A DNA stretch of 64,000 nt from Gammaproteobacteria bacterium (GCA_024234995.1 JACKNF010000003.1:1-64000), one strand, 5' to 3'. Shown: positions 32,661 through 42,643, numbered from the stretch's first letter. Notes: generated from the sequence alone by a model not told the origin. Numbers and translations: made by a program.

Positions 32661-33620
32661 ATGTCACGAAGTAGAACAGTAGCTGTCTACACCGGTGAAG
32701 AGTTGGGCCGCTACGGTTTCGACGATCATCCCTTCGGCGAGGACCGCATTCATGCCTTCTGGGACGAAATGCACATCCGCCATCTCGATTACCAGGTGCG
32801 CATCTTCAACCCGGTTAAGGCCACCGAGGAACAACTCAAGCTGTTCCATACACCCAGCTATGTCGAAAAGGTCAAAACCCTGTCTAAAACCGGCAGTGGC
32901 TTGCTGGATTACGGCGATACGCCGGCTTATCGCGGTGTGTTTGAAGACGCCGCGACAGTAGTAGGCACCGTGGTTGACGCTGCCCGTAAATTGATGAACA
33001 ACGAGGCGCGGCGCATCTTTGTGCCTATTGCCGGTCTGCATCACAGCATGCCCGATACGGCCTCCGGTTTTTGCGTCTTCAACGATGCCGGCGTGGCGAT
33101 CAAAATTCTGCAACAGGAATATGCGCTGGAACGCATCGCCTACGTGGACATCGATGCGCACCACGGCGATGGGGTGTTTTATCCATTCGAATCCGATCCT
33201 ACTGTGATCTACGCCGATATCCATGAGGATGGCCGCTATAATTTCCCGCAGAGCGGTTTCTCACATGAAACCGGCAAAGGCGAAGCCAAGGGACGCAAAC
33301 TCAACATTCCTCTGTTGCCGCTGTCGGCTGACCCGGACTTCTTAATGATGTGGGACAAGGTCGAGGAATTCATGCGTCAGTGGAAACCGCAATTTATTGT
33401 GATGAATTGTGGTGCCGATGGTTTGGATGGGGACCCTTTGGCCCACCTGCACTACACCACCCGCGCGCACACCCGTGCGGCGCGCAGCCTGTGCGAGATT
33501 GCCGAGGAGTTCGCTGAAGGCCGTATTCTGGGTGTCGGCGGCGGTGGATATGATCTAAGGAATGTCGGCAAGGCATGGGTCGCTGTCATCGACGCTTTCC
33601 TGGAAACCCCAATGCGTTGA
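32661..33620 (+). CDS. Histone deacetylase-like amidohydrolase
   Basis: A 319-aa zinc hydrolase of the arginase/deacetylase fold. The ligands and base are visible: IAGLHHSMPDTASGFCVFND (the two active His), YVDIDAHHGDGVFYPFESDP (Asp and His zinc ligands), MNCGADGLDGDPLAHLHYTT (third ligand Asp), and LGVGGGGYDLRNVGKAWVAV. Bacterial members act on acetylated polyamines, acetoin-pathway proteins or unknown targets; context gives no hint. ATG 32661 (MSRSRTVAVYTGEELGRYGF) is preferred to an upstream TTG. It stands alone with spacers on both sides. Confidence 0.9.
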   Translation: MSRSRTVAVYTGEELGRYGFDDHPFGEDRIHAFWDEMHIRHLDYQVRIFNPVKATEEQLKLFHTPSYVEKVKTLSKTGSGLLDYGDTPAYRGVFEDAATVVGTVVDAARKLMNNEARRIFVPIAGLHHSMPDTASGFCVFNDAGVAIKILQQEYALERIAYVDIDAHHGDGVFYPFESDPTVIYADIHEDGRYNFPQSGFSHETGKGEAKGRKLNIPLLPLSADPDFLMMWDKVEEFMRQWKPQFIVMNCGADGLDGDPLAHLHYTTRAHTRAARSLCEIAEEFAEGRILGVGGGGYDLRNVGKAWVAVIDAFLETPMR

Positions 33621-33670
33621 GAGACTGAAAAAACCACTCTTTATAGATCAAAACCCTGCGAGCGCAAAAA

Positions 33671-33699
33671 CTGTAGGGTACGCAACGCGTACCCTACAG
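33671..33699. repeat. Perfect 13-bp inverted repeat (GTAGGGTACGC type)
   Basis: CTGTAGGGTACGC, AAC, GCGTACCCTACAG. A perfect 13-bp stem with a 3-base loop. Palindromes of this GTAGGGT...ACCCTAC kind are scattered between genes in many proteobacteria as small mobile repeats. It lies 51 bases after the deacetylase-like gene and could also act in transcript ending, although no T tract follows. Confidence 0.8.
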
Positions 33700-33916
33700 C
33701 GTGCTAAATCTCTGCGGATTGGCCAGACAGGCAACGATCTCAACCGGCTTTTTCAACCTGCAGGAACGATCCTGACCACGTTCCAGTCTAATTTCTGCAT
33801 TCTCGCGGGTCATTTTCCGTCAATTTCCACTGAAATCGGGTATGATCCACCGCTTTCCATGGTTCGCTCGCCTTTTATTCCAAAACGGCGGGCGCTCGCC
33901 TTTGCAGAGGTTGCGA

Positions 33917-35170
33917 ATGTTCAGTCGAGAGATGCGAATTGCCGGGTATGATGACGCGTTATGGGCCGCCCTGCAGGGTGAAAAACAGCGCCAGGAAGAC
34001 CATATCGAGCTGATTGCCTCGGAAAATTATGCCAGTCCACGGGTGCTTGAGGCCCAGGGTTCGGTGCTGACCAATAAATATGCCGAAGGCTATCCAGGCA
34101 AGCGCTATTACGGTGGTTGCGAGTTTGTAGATATCGCTGAACAATTAGCCATTGACCGCGCCAAGCGGCTGTTCAACGCCGATTATGCCAATGTCCAGCC
34201 ACATTCTGGCTCACAGGCAAACGCCGCTGCCTACATGGCGTTGCTGGAGCCCGGCGACAGGGTGCTGGGCATGAGCCTGGCGCATGGCGGTCATCTGACC
34301 CACGGTGCTAAGGTCAATTTCTCCGGCAGGCTGTATCAAGCGGTGCAGTATGGATTGAATGATGCGACCGGTGAAATCGACTATGAACAAGTGGAACGGC
34401 TGGCTCTCGAATACAAGCCAAAGATGATCATCGCCGGTTTCTCGGCTTATTCACGGGTAGTGGACTGGCCGCGCTTCCGGACTATCGCTGATCAGGTTGG
34501 TGCTTTTCTCGTCGTGGACATGGCCCATGTCGCTGGCTTGGTTGCCGCTGGTGTCTATCCCAATCCGGTACCCATTGCTGACGTAGTCACCACCACGACC
34601 CATAAGACCCTGCGTGGTCCACGCGGCGGCCTGATCCTAGCCCGTTCCAATCCTGAGATCGAGAAGAAACTGAACTCGTTAGTCTTTCCCGGCACGCAGG
34701 GCGGACCATTGATGCACGTCATCGCCGCCAAGGCGGTGGCATTCCTGGAAGCGCTGCAACCCGATTTCGTGGACTACCAAAAGCAGGTGGTGGCCAATGC
34801 CCGAATCATGGCCGGCGTGTTCAATGAACGCGGCTATGATGTAGTGTCTGGCGGCACCGACAACCATCTATTCCTGGTCAGCCTGATTGCTAAGGGCTTG
34901 ACCGGTAAGGCCGCTGACGCGGCACTGGGCCGGGCCTGGATCACCGTCAACAAAAATGCAGTGCCCAATGATCCCCAGTCGCCATTCGTCACCAGCGGCT
35001 TGCGGATCGGCTCACCGGCGGTGACCACACGCGGCTTTAAAGAACGCGAGTGCCGGGAATTGACCGGCTGGATCTGCGATATCCTCGATGATCTGAACAA
35101 CGAAGCCATAATCAGCCGGGTGCGTGGCCAAGTAGCTGAGCTCTGCGCCAAGTTCCCGGTGTACGGTTGA
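33917..35170 (+). CDS. glyA: Serine hydroxymethyltransferase
   Basis: PLP enzyme converting serine and tetrahydrofolate to glycine and methylene-THF. 417 aa from [20 protein letters not shown], equal to the E. coli length; an ATG at 33842 is in frame but gives a non-family extension. GCAGAGG lies upstream. Motifs: [60 protein letters not shown] and the PLP lysine in [20 protein letters not shown]. It heads the glyA-nrdR-ribD cluster. Confidence 0.98.
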   Translation: MFSREMRIAGYDDALWAALQGEKQRQEDHIELIASENYASPRVLEAQGSVLTNKYAEGYPGKRYYGGCEFVDIAEQLAIDRAKRLFNADYANVQPHSGSQANAAAYMALLEPGDRVLGMSLAHGGHLTHGAKVNFSGRLYQAVQYGLNDATGEIDYEQVERLALEYKPKMIIAGFSAYSRVVDWPRFRTIADQVGAFLVVDMAHVAGLVAAGVYPNPVPIADVVTTTTHKTLRGPRGGLILARSNPEIEKKLNSLVFPGTQGGPLMHVIAAKAVAFLEALQPDFVDYQKQVVANARIMAGVFNERGYDVVSGGTDNHLFLVSLIAKGLTGKAADAALGRAWITVNKNAVPNDPQSPFVTSGLRIGSPAVTTRGFKERECRELTGWICDILDDLNNEAIISRVRGQVAELCAKFPVYG

Positions 35171-35196
35171 TCCGCCCCTCGCGGTAAGGTGCGACG

Positions 35197-35673
35197 GTGC
35201 ATTGCCCATTCTGCGGTGCCCCCGATACTCGGGTCGTGGACTCGCGGCTACTGGCAGAAGGCGATAAAGTCCGCCGCCGCCGCGAATGTCCGGGTTGCAG
35301 CGCCCGTTTCACCACCTACGAGGTGGCCGAGTTACTGATGCCGCCGGTGGTGAAACGCGATGGCCGGCGTGAGCCATTCCTGGAGAAAAAACTGCGCACC
35401 GGGTTGATACGGGCGCTGGAAAAACGGCCCGTCAGCGCCGAGCAAATTGAAAAACTCATCCTGCGGATTAAAAACCGGGTTCGCGCCAGCAGCGAACGGG
35501 AATTGAGCAGCCAGCAGATCGGCGAATGGGTCATGGATGAGCTACGCCGTCTGGACCCGGTCGCTTATGTCCGCTTTGCCTCAGTCTACCGCAGCTTTGA
35601 AGACGTCAACGCCTTCCGGGTTGAAATCGAACGCCTGCAGAACACACCGCCCGACTCGATGAATTCTGAGTAA
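35197..35673 (+). CDS. nrdR: Transcriptional repressor NrdR
   Basis: Represses ribonucleotide reductase genes in response to nucleotide state. 158 aa with an N-terminal zinc ribbon [20 protein letters not shown] and [20 protein letters not shown] (four Cys), then an ATP-cone: [40 protein letters not shown] then [20 protein letters not shown]. It starts at GTG 35197, with AAGGTG upstream. Its TAA shares a base with the ATG of ribD. Confidence 0.97.
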   Translation: MHCPFCGAPDTRVVDSRLLAEGDKVRRRRECPGCSARFTTYEVAELLMPPVVKRDGRREPFLEKKLRTGLIRALEKRPVSAEQIEKLILRIKNRVRASSERELSSQQIGEWVMDELRRLDPVAYVRFASVYRSFEDVNAFRVEIERLQNTPPDSMNSE

Positions 35674-36836
35674 TGTCTTTCGATCGCCCCCTCCCTCCCG
35701 GCCCTCCTCCCCGCCGGCCGGCAGACACGATGGCAACAGGTGAGGGGACTCAATGGCTATCCGACGACTACCGCCACATGGCACGCGCGCTGATGCTAGC
35801 CCGGCGGGGGCTGTATGGCGCTGATCCCAATCCTCGAGTCGGTTGTGTGCTGGTCCGCGAAGGACACATCATTGGTGAGGGCTGGCATGAACGCGCTGGC
35901 GAGTCCCATGCAGAAATCAACGCCTTGGAGGCCGCCGGTGATCGGGCACGCGGCGCAACCGCCTATGTCACCCTAGAACCCTGCTGTCATCACGGCCGCA
36001 CACCACCCTGCACAGACGCATTGCTAAACGCCGGTGTCGCTCGCATGGTGGCAGCGATGCCCGATCCCAATCCGCAGGTTGCTGGGCGAGGCTTGACACA
36101 ATTGCGTGAGGCGGGAGTCACCGTAGAATGCGGATTGTTAGAAACAGAAGCGCGGGCGTTGAATCCCGGCTTTATCCAGCGCATGACTGAAGGGCGGCCA
36201 TTTGTCCGCTTGAAGCTGGCGATGAGCCTCGATGGGCGTACTGCGCTGGCTTCAGGCGAAAGTCAATGGTTGACCAACGAGGCAGCGCGGCAGGATGTGC
36301 AAAGATTCCGCGCGCGCAGTTCGGCGATTCTGACCGGCATTGGCACAGTGTTAGCAGACGATCCTGGTCTTAATGTGCGTCTGCCAGAAACATCACGCCA
36401 GCCGCTACGGGTCATTCTTGACACTGCGCTACGCACTCCCCCGGCGGCCCGGATGCTGCAATTACCAGGCTCAGCGCTGATTTTCACTGCGACCGCTGAC
36501 GCTACCGCACAAGCGCCACTACGGGCTGCTGGTGCTGAAATCGCAGTCATGCCGCGCTGTAAATGGGAGCTGGATTTACCCGTAATCATGGCGGAACTGG
36601 CCCGCCGTGAGTGCAACGAGGTCCATGTGGAATGCGGTCCAACCTTGGCAGGCGCTTTATTGCAAGCGAAGCTGGTGGATGAGCTGGTCGTCTATATAGC
36701 CCCTTTATTACTTGGCGATAAGGCCCGCGGCTTGTTCCAGTTACCAGAATTGACGCGGATGAACGAACGGATTGAATTGGAGATTCTTGAAGTGCGCGCA
36801 GTAGGACGGGATTGGCGGTTAAGACTCAAGTTTTGA
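35673..36836 (+). CDS. ribD: Bifunctional riboflavin deaminase/reductase RibD
   Basis: Two steps of riboflavin synthesis. N-terminal deaminase: ARRGLYGADPNPRVGCVLVR, WHERAGESHAEINALEAAGD (His and Glu) and TLEPCCHHGRTPPCTDALLN (Cys zinc ligands). C-terminal reductase: FVRLKLAMSLDGRTALASGE, ARSSAILTGIGTVLADDPGL and VHVECGPTLAGALLQAKLVD. At 387 aa it is slightly long because of a Pro-rich N-terminus; internal ATGs (for example M at residue 20) could be the true start. TAATG coupling to nrdR. Confidence 0.96.
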   Translation: MSFDRPLPPGPPPRRPADTMATGEGTQWLSDDYRHMARALMLARRGLYGADPNPRVGCVLVREGHIIGEGWHERAGESHAEINALEAAGDRARGATAYVTLEPCCHHGRTPPCTDALLNAGVARMVAAMPDPNPQVAGRGLTQLREAGVTVECGLLETEARALNPGFIQRMTEGRPFVRLKLAMSLDGRTALASGESQWLTNEAARQDVQRFRARSSAILTGIGTVLADDPGLNVRLPETSRQPLRVILDTALRTPPAARMLQLPGSALIFTATADATAQAPLRAAGAEIAVMPRCKWELDLPVIMAELARRECNEVHVECGPTLAGALLQAKLVDELVVYIAPLLLGDKARGLFQLPELTRMNERIELEILEVRAVGRDWRLRLKF

Positions 36837-37053
36837 TGACATCAAAATCATCGACGGAAAAAAAGCATGCGATGGCAAGATGCCTGTGAATGTTCCGGCT
36901 TGCAAAACGTACCTTTCAAGAGAGAACTGAATGAACAGGGTTAAGTTTCAGACTCATATGAAGCATGACACATAATCCATATTTTTTAGCCGGGTAAAGG
37001 GAACCTTATCTTTTAGCCTCTATAACCCGTACCTTGCTTTTCGAGAAACGACC
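36837..37053. other. Spacer between ribD and ribE
   Basis: About 215 bases. I looked for an FMN riboswitch, which often controls ribE or ribB in gammaproteobacteria, and did not see its conserved GGGCGGGG and CCCACCGGCGGTA elements. The right half is AT-rich and may contain a promoter for ribE. Confidence 0.5.
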
Positions 37054-37713
37054 ATGTTTACCGGCATTATCACAGCCGTTGGCGCTATTACCACCTTGCA
37101 ACCGCACGACGGTGACTTTCGCCTGCGCATTGCTACCGGCAAGCTGGATTTGCACGACGTGCAAACCGGCGACAGCATCGCGGTCAGCGGCGTTTGTCTG
37201 ACTGCTATCGAGCTGGTTCGCGATGGTTTCTGGGCCGATGTATCCCGCGAAACCCTGGAACGGACTACCCTCGGCGATGCCACACCTGGCGCCAAGGTCA
37301 ACCTGGAAAAAGCCTTGACACCCACCACCCGGCTCGGCGGCCATCTGGTTAGCGGCCATGTCGATGGCGTTGGCGTCGTCACCGGATGGCAGCCGGATGG
37401 CCGTTCTTGGCGGCTGCGCATTCAAGCCCCGGATGCCCTGGCCCGCTACATCGCTGAAAAAGGCTCCATCTGTGTGGACGGGGTTAGCCTGACCGTCAAC
37501 GAGGTCGATGGTGCGGCTTTCGAACTCAATATTGTCCCGCATACCCTGGAGGAAACGACCCTTGCGAATTTTAAGGCCGGCCGGCGGGTCAATTTGGAGG
37601 TGGATTTGATTGCCCGCTATCTGGAGCGGCTGCTGCTGGGCGAGCGCGCTGCACAACCAGGCAGCGGCGGTCTGACCGAGGCGCTGCTGCGTGAACATGG
37701 CTTCTGGAAATAG
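37054..37713 (+). CDS. ribE: Riboflavin synthase, alpha chain
   Basis: Dismutates two lumazines to riboflavin. 219 aa made of two similar barrels: MFTGIITAVGAITTLQPHDG, SIAVSGVCLTAIELVRDGFW then ADVSRETLERTTLGD; and GHLVSGHVDGVGVVTGWQPD, SICVDGVSLTVNEVDGAAFE then LNIVPHTLEETTLAN. C-terminal helix intact. Followed four bases after its stop by the ATG of ribBA. Confidence 0.97.
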   Translation: MFTGIITAVGAITTLQPHDGDFRLRIATGKLDLHDVQTGDSIAVSGVCLTAIELVRDGFWADVSRETLERTTLGDATPGAKVNLEKALTPTTRLGGHLVSGHVDGVGVVTGWQPDGRSWRLRIQAPDALARYIAEKGSICVDGVSLTVNEVDGAAFELNIVPHTLEETTLANFKAGRRVNLEVDLIARYLERLLLGERAAQPGSGGLTEALLREHGFWK

Positions 37714-37717
37714 ACGC

Positions 37718-38821
37718 ATGGCATTGAACCACATTGATGAGATCCTTGCCGACCTCCGGCAAGGCCGGATGGTCATCATCATGGATGATGAGGATCGGGA
37801 AAATGAAGGTGATCTGCTGATGGCTGCTTCGCTGGTGCGCCCTGAAGACATCAACTTCATGGCCCGCTACGGGCGTGGCTTGATCTGCCTGACGCTGACC
37901 CGCGAACGCTGTCAACAACTGCGCCTGCCGCTGATGGTGCAAGACAATGCAACCCCCTATTCCACCAATTTCACAGTCTCGGTCGAAGCTGCCCAGGGTG
38001 TCACGACGGGTATCTCCGCCTACGACCGCGCCCACACCATCCGCACTGCGGTGCGTCCTGATGCCCGGCCCGAAGACCTGGTGCAACCGGGCCATATCTT
38101 CCCGTTGATGGCCCAGCCTGGCGGGGTGCTGACACGCGCTGGCCATACCGAGGCCGGCTGTGATCTGACCCGGTTAGCCGGTTTGGAACCCGCAGCAGTG
38201 ATTGTCGAAATTCTCAATGAAGACGGAAGCATGGCGCGGCGGCCTGATTTGGAGCGCTTTGCCGGACAGCATGGCGTCAAGATCGGCACCATTGCAGATT
38301 TAATTCACTACCGGATGCAGAATGAGAAGACTGTCGAACGGGTCGCAGACACCTTCATGACCACAGCCTTTGGGCCGTTCCGGGTATTGACCTATCAGGA
38401 TGTCGTGGGTCGACAAGTGCATTTCGCTCTGGTCAAGGGTGAAATTCAGGCCAACGAACCGGTATTGGTGCGTGTTCATGTCCAGCATTTACTCAGCGAT
38501 CTATTGACTCTCCAGCTGCCTGACAGTGGCTGGCCGTTACACGATGCCCTGCAACGGGTGGCAAACGAGCCGGTAGGCGTATTAGTGGTACTCAGCCGGC
38601 CTGAGGACCCCTCAGCGCTGATCCGGCGGATGCGCAGCTATCAATTCGGTGCCAGCGAAACCGCACGTGCTGGTGATCCTTCCGCTGAATTGCGCACGTA
38701 TGGCATTGGCGCCCAGATTCTGCTCGACATTGGCGTGCAGCAAATGCGGGTATTAGGCGCTCCCAAACGCCTCAGCGGCTTATCCGGTTTTAACCTGGAA
38801 GTCATCGAATATGTTTCCTGA
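37718..38821 (+). CDS. ribBA: DHBP synthase with degenerate GTP cyclohydrolase II domain (RibBA-like)
   Basis: The N-terminal 200 residues are DHBP synthase, which makes the four-carbon riboflavin precursor: MVIIMDDEDRENEGDLLMAA, RYGRGLICLTLTRERCQQL, and HIFPLMAQPGGVLTRAGHTE then AGCDLTRLAG. The C-terminal half has the GTP cyclohydrolase II layout, but the zinc motif (normally VRVHSECLTGDVFxSxRCDC) reads VRVHVQHLLSDLLTLQLPDS, so all three Cys are lost. It is therefore probably only RibB in activity, as in other gammaproteobacteria; a separate ribA is expected. 367 aa from ATG 37718. Confidence 0.93.
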   Translation: MALNHIDEILADLRQGRMVIIMDDEDRENEGDLLMAASLVRPEDINFMARYGRGLICLTLTRERCQQLRLPLMVQDNATPYSTNFTVSVEAAQGVTTGISAYDRAHTIRTAVRPDARPEDLVQPGHIFPLMAQPGGVLTRAGHTEAGCDLTRLAGLEPAAVIVEILNEDGSMARRPDLERFAGQHGVKIGTIADLIHYRMQNEKTVERVADTFMTTAFGPFRVLTYQDVVGRQVHFALVKGEIQANEPVLVRVHVQHLLSDLLTLQLPDSGWPLHDALQRVANEPVGVLVVLSRPEDPSALIRRMRSYQFGASETARAGDPSAELRTYGIGAQILLDIGVQQMRVLGAPKRLSGLSGFNLEVIEYVS

Positions 38822-38918
38822 GAACAACACAATGCGGAGCTGGCTTCCAACCGGCTGAATGAACGGAGAACCCGTTCTACGTTTTGTTCCTTAACCCTTT
38901 TATCACGGAATCTCATCC

Positions 38919-39395
38919 ATGCATGTCAATATCATTGAAGGTGATTTTGCGCCGCTTCAAGATGCCCGTTTTGCCTTGGTGGCGGCGCGTTTCAATAGCT
39001 TTATCGTGCAAAATTTGATCAATGGTGCAGTCGATACGCTGCACCGCCACGGCATACCCGAGACTAACATCGATCTGATCTGGACACCCGGTTCCTTTGA
39101 ATTGCCTCTCGCTGCCCAGCGTTTGGCCGCCAGCGAGCGCTATGATGGCATTGTCGCGCTCGGCGCGATCATTCGCGGCGGCACCCCGCATTTCGAGTAC
39201 GTCGCCAGCGAGTGTGTCAAGGGACTGGCGGGCGTCTCATTAGAGTATGATTTGCCCGTCGGTTTCGGTGTATTGACCGTAGATACCATCGACCAGGCAG
39301 TAGAGCGTGCCGGAACCAAAGCCGGTAACAAAGGTACTGAGGCAGCCATGGCAGTGCTGGAAATGGTCAGCCTATTGCGCCGGCTGGAAGGTTGA
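38919..39395 (+). CDS. ribH: 6,7-dimethyl-8-ribityllumazine synthase
   Basis: Condenses DHBP with the pyrimidine from RibD to give lumazine; forms capsid-like or decameric shells. 158 aa with [60 protein letters not shown] then [20 protein letters not shown] then [18 protein letters not shown]. The catalytic-site His is in TPHFEYV. Four bases separate its stop from nusB. Confidence 0.98.
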   Translation: MHVNIIEGDFAPLQDARFALVAARFNSFIVQNLINGAVDTLHRHGIPETNIDLIWTPGSFELPLAAQRLAASERYDGIVALGAIIRGGTPHFEYVASECVKGLAGVSLEYDLPVGFGVLTVDTIDQAVERAGTKAGNKGTEAAMAVLEMVSLLRRLEG

Positions 39396-39398
39396 GCT

Positions 39399-39854
39399 GT
39401 GGGCGAACCTTCTCGTAAAAATCTACCCGGCAAGCGCAGTTGGGCGCGGCGCTGTGCCGCTCAGGCACTGTATCAATGGCAAATAACCATTCAAGAACCC
39501 GCCATCATTGCCAACGAATTTCTGGCTGATCAGGATTTGCGCAAGGCTGATCCTGATTATTTCCGGGAATTAGTGCATGAAGTGCCAAAACAGGTGGTCG
39601 AGATCGATGCCGCTCTGGAGCCGTTCCTGGACCGGCCCCTGGCGCAGGTAGATCCTGTAGAACAGGCCATTTTGCGGATTGGCGGCTACGAGCTGATACA
39701 GCGTCCCGACATCGCCTATCGGGTTATTATCAATGAAGCCGTGGAACTGGCTAAGTTATTTGGCGCAGAGCAAGGACATCGCTTTGTCAATGGAGTGCTT
39801 GACAAACTGGCCCGTGTAACGCGGCCATCCGAATGGGCTAGCCGTCCGTCCTGA
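39399..39854 (+). CDS. nusB: Transcription antitermination factor NusB
   Basis: RNA-binding helical protein of the rRNA antitermination complex (with NusE). 151 aa, starting at GTG 39399: KRSWARRCAAQALYQWQITI, IDAALEPFLDRPLAQVDPVE then QAILRIGGYELIQRPDIAYR and VIINEAVELAKLFGAEQGHR then FVNGVLDKLAR. ribH-nusB order is conserved; thiL, often next, is absent. Confidence 0.97.
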   Translation: MGEPSRKNLPGKRSWARRCAAQALYQWQITIQEPAIIANEFLADQDLRKADPDYFRELVHEVPKQVVEIDAALEPFLDRPLAQVDPVEQAILRIGGYELIQRPDIAYRVIINEAVELAKLFGAEQGHRFVNGVLDKLARVTRPSEWASRPS

Positions 39855-39964
39855 ATAGCCGTGTCTCTTTCCTTTCCTTTCCTTGGCCAAGGAGAGGTGG
39901 CACGAAGAGCCAGGGCGATGTGACCTGGAAGGAGTAGTTACCCCGTTATTTTGCTAAAGGCGCC

Positions 39965-40705
39965 TTATTCCCGCCGTTGCAAAAACCGGGTGACCTCCAG
40001 TGCGAACATTTCCGCCCGCCACGTGCTGGTCGCGGTCACATGGGTCGCATAGGGCATGATCCAAAGTCCACACTTCGGAATCGCCCCGAACATTTCCAGA
40101 ATCTGATCCAGCGGCGCTACCGGGTCACGATCGCCAACCACAATCAACGCCGGTTGGGTGATGCGGCCCAAAGCCTCCAAATCATGGGCATGATCGCTGG
40201 TTGCCGGCTCCAGCGCCTCCGAAACCCGCAAAATCACCTCTTCCCAGGCATCCGGCCCGCCTTGAGGACGATGGATATCGCTTAGCCACTTGTGCATCCC
40301 AACGCCGCGCCAGTAGGCCGGATCAGCCATGTTGCGAGTACCCGCGTGCGTCACCTCGTCCTTGCGGTAACCTACCCGGTACAGTACCAGCCGGCTGACC
40401 CGTTCGGGATGGTGGACGGTCAACCACAGTGCCACCGCTCCGCCCATGGAGGAACCCGCCAGATTCGCCACTGGTAACATCAACTCATCCATGACCTCTA
40501 ACACGGCGCGGCCCATATCGCTGACACGGAGCCGGCCGGCAACCATCGGGCTGTGGCCATGCCCCAGATGATCAGGGGCAATCACCCGGAAATGACGGGC
40601 GAACAGAGGAATCTGCGGCGCCCACTCGGCACCGCTCATGCCACCGCTGTGCAACAGGATCAGCGGTTCGCCCGCACCATTTTCAGTGTAATGCAGCATC
40701 GCCAT
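39965..40705 (-). CDS. Alpha/beta hydrolase
   Basis: A 246-aa hydrolase. Oxyanion region LILLHSGGMSGAEWAPQIPL, nucleophile elbow NLAGSSMGGAVALWLTVHHP (Ser), acid in ALIVVGDRDPVAPLDQI, and His in PYATHVTATSTWRAEM. ATG 40705 is chosen because AAGGAG lies about 10 bases upstream; a TTG at 40723 overlaps that site. The substrate is unknown. It is divergent from the second hydrolase at 40809; the two are not close relatives by motif. Confidence 0.88.
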   Translation of the reverse strand: MAMLHYTENGAGEPLILLHSGGMSGAEWAPQIPLFARHFRVIAPDHLGHGHSPMVAGRLRVSDMGRAVLEVMDELMLPVANLAGSSMGGAVALWLTVHHPERVSRLVLYRVGYRKDEVTHAGTRNMADPAYWRGVGMHKWLSDIHRPQGGPDAWEEVILRVSEALEPATSDHAHDLEALGRITQPALIVVGDRDPVAPLDQILEMFGAIPKCGLWIMPYATHVTATSTWRAEMFALEVTRFLQRRE

Positions 40706-40808
40706 GCGGGTCTGCTCCTTCAAAATGAATGGCCATTATTATAGCTACCTTGTTCGGCTTGCCGGATAATGTCAAAAACACGACTCACTACCCGGGAGCA
40801 ATTAATTC

Positions 40809-41660
40809 ATGGCCATGACATCCCGTCACTACTACGCCCTCGGACCCCACGGTTTCCATCGGATTCACTACACCGAATGGGGCGATCCCGGCAATCCTAA
40901 GGTTTTGATCTGCGCGCACGGCCTGACCCGCACGGGCCGTGATTTCGACTTTCTGGCCGCCGCGATGGAACAGGAGTACCGGGTGCTTTGCCCCGACGTT
41001 GCCGGGCGCGGTAAAAGCGACTGGCTGACCGACAAGACGGATTATACCTACCCGCTTTACGTGAACGACATGGCCATGTTGCTGGCGCGTATCGATGCCG
41101 GGCAGGTAGACTTTGTCGGCACCTCGATGGGAGGATTAATCGGCCTTTTTCTAGCTAGCTACGCCGGAACCCCGATCAGCAAACTGGTCATCAATGACGT
41201 CGGCCCGCGTATTCCTGCTGCGGGTTTACAGCGGGTCGCCGATTATGTCAGCCAAGTGATTACCTTTGAAAGCATCGAAAAAATGGAGCGTTTTCTGCGC
41301 ACCATCGCCGCCACATTCGGTAATTTAACCGATGAGCAATGGCGGCATATGACAACGCATAGCGCCCGGCAATTGGAGAATGGCCGTTACACATTCGCCT
41401 ACGATCCAGGCATCGCCGAGAATTTCAAGACGCTGGATTTGAAAGATATCGACCTGTGGCCGCTGTGGGATGCCGTGCAATGCCCAACCCTGGTGTTACG
41501 CGGTCAGTATTCCGACGTACTGGATCATGCTGATGCTATCACCATGACCGAACGTGGCCCCAAAGCGGAATTGATCGAGTTTCCCGGCATGGGTCATGCG
41601 CCAGCGCTGATGGCCGATGACCAAATTGCTGTCGTGCGTGATTGGCTGCTGGCAAACTAG
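40809..41660 (+). CDS. Alpha/beta hydrolase
   Basis: A 283-aa hydrolase. HG-type oxyanion region LICAHGLTRTGRDFDFLAAA, nucleophile elbow FVGTSMGGLIGLFLASYAGT (Ser), acid in LVLRGQYSDVLDHADAITM, and His in EFPGMGHAPALMADDQIAV. The opening RHYYALGPHGFHRIHYTEWG is typical of a proteobacterial subgroup seen near carbon-storage or esterase genes; substrate unknown. Two starts (ATG 40809, ATG 40815) are possible. Confidence 0.88.
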   Translation: MAMTSRHYYALGPHGFHRIHYTEWGDPGNPKVLICAHGLTRTGRDFDFLAAAMEQEYRVLCPDVAGRGKSDWLTDKTDYTYPLYVNDMAMLLARIDAGQVDFVGTSMGGLIGLFLASYAGTPISKLVINDVGPRIPAAGLQRVADYVSQVITFESIEKMERFLRTIAATFGNLTDEQWRHMTTHSARQLENGRYTFAYDPGIAENFKTLDLKDIDLWPLWDAVQCPTLVLRGQYSDVLDHADAITMTERGPKAELIEFPGMGHAPALMADDQIAVVRDWLLAN

Positions 41661-41728
41661 AAGCTAAAAAATACCCTCTTCGCCCGATGGATGAGAGGCT
41701 GGAGGGGAGGCCCCTGCCAGACGGTCAA

Positions 41729-42643
41729 TCACCCCGGCTTGCGTCCATATCCTGTTGCCAGCCAGATCCCCAGAGCAATCAAAGCAATACCAGCCGCGTG
41801 GAAGGCATATAACCGCTCACCAAGAAAGATCATCGCCAGCACTGCGCCAAAGGCAGGCATCAAATGCAAAAACTGGCCAGTGCGGTTGGCCCCCAGCTCA
41901 GCGACCGCCCGGTTCCAAAAGATGTAGGCCAGAATCGACGGAAACAGCGCCAAGTATAAGATGCTGACAACGGCTGCGGTATTCAGGATGAAAACCCGAT
42001 CCTGCGCCAGATCCCAGCCATACAGCGGCATCAGAATGACAACGCCGATGATCATGGTTGCGGCCTGGAAATTCAGCGGCTCAAGCTCTGCTGGCCGCCA
42101 GCGCAGACAGACCGAATACAACGCCCAACTGAACACTGCTGCTAGAATCCACAAATCGCCGGAATTGACCTGCCACTCAAGCAGGCTCCCCACGTCGCCG
42201 CGGCCAACAATCACCAGCACCCCGGACAGTGACAAAGCAATTCCCAGCGCCTGCCAGCCGGTCACGGTCTGACGCAGCAACAGGAACGACAAAGCGACAA
42301 TCAACACCGGCGTGATCGACAGCATGATGACCGCATTGGTGGCGGTCGTGGTATGCAGGCCGATATAGACACAAGTGTTAAAATTCACCACGCCCAGCAC
42401 ACTCAGCAACAGCAGAACCGGCCAGTGCCGGCGCAGTAGTGAGCCCTGCTGACGCAGTGAGGTCCAAACGAAGGGGAGAAGAATCAGGAGCGCCACCGCC
42501 CAGCGCCAGAACGACAGAGTGAATGGCGTGAATACAGTATGCACCGCCCGGCCCAGCACGAAATTGCCGGACCAGAACAGGGTAGTTAACACTAACAGCA
42601 GATAAGGAGAAGGATGCCAAGCGGTTAGGGATGGTTTTACCAT
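41729..42643 (-). CDS. EamA/DMT family permease
   Basis: A 304-aa inner-membrane protein with ten hydrophobic segments in two five-helix halves, the EamA pattern: YLLLVLTTLFWSGNFVLGRA, TLSFWRWAVALLILLPFVW and FLLLRQTVTGWQALGIALSL then SGVLVIVGRGD; second half GDLWILAAVFSWALYSVCLR, then GANRTGQFLHLMPAFGAVLA then MIFLGERLYAFHAAGIALIA. Such permeases move amino acids or metabolites; the substrate cannot be named. Confidence 0.9.
   Translation of the reverse strand: MVKPSLTAWHPSPYLLLVLTTLFWSGNFVLGRAVHTVFTPFTLSFWRWAVALLILLPFVWTSLRQQGSLLRRHWPVLLLLSVLGVVNFNTCVYIGLHTTTATNAVIMLSITPVLIVALSFLLLRQTVTGWQALGIALSLSGVLVIVGRGDVGSLLEWQVNSGDLWILAAVFSWALYSVCLRWRPAELEPLNFQAATMIIGVVILMPLYGWDLAQDRVFILNTAAVVSILYLALFPSILAYIFWNRAVAELGANRTGQFLHLMPAFGAVLAMIFLGERLYAFHAAGIALIALGIWLATGYGRKPG

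Noticed and set aside
36837..37053. FMN riboswitch before ribE
   Set aside because: The conserved RFN sequence blocks were not found.
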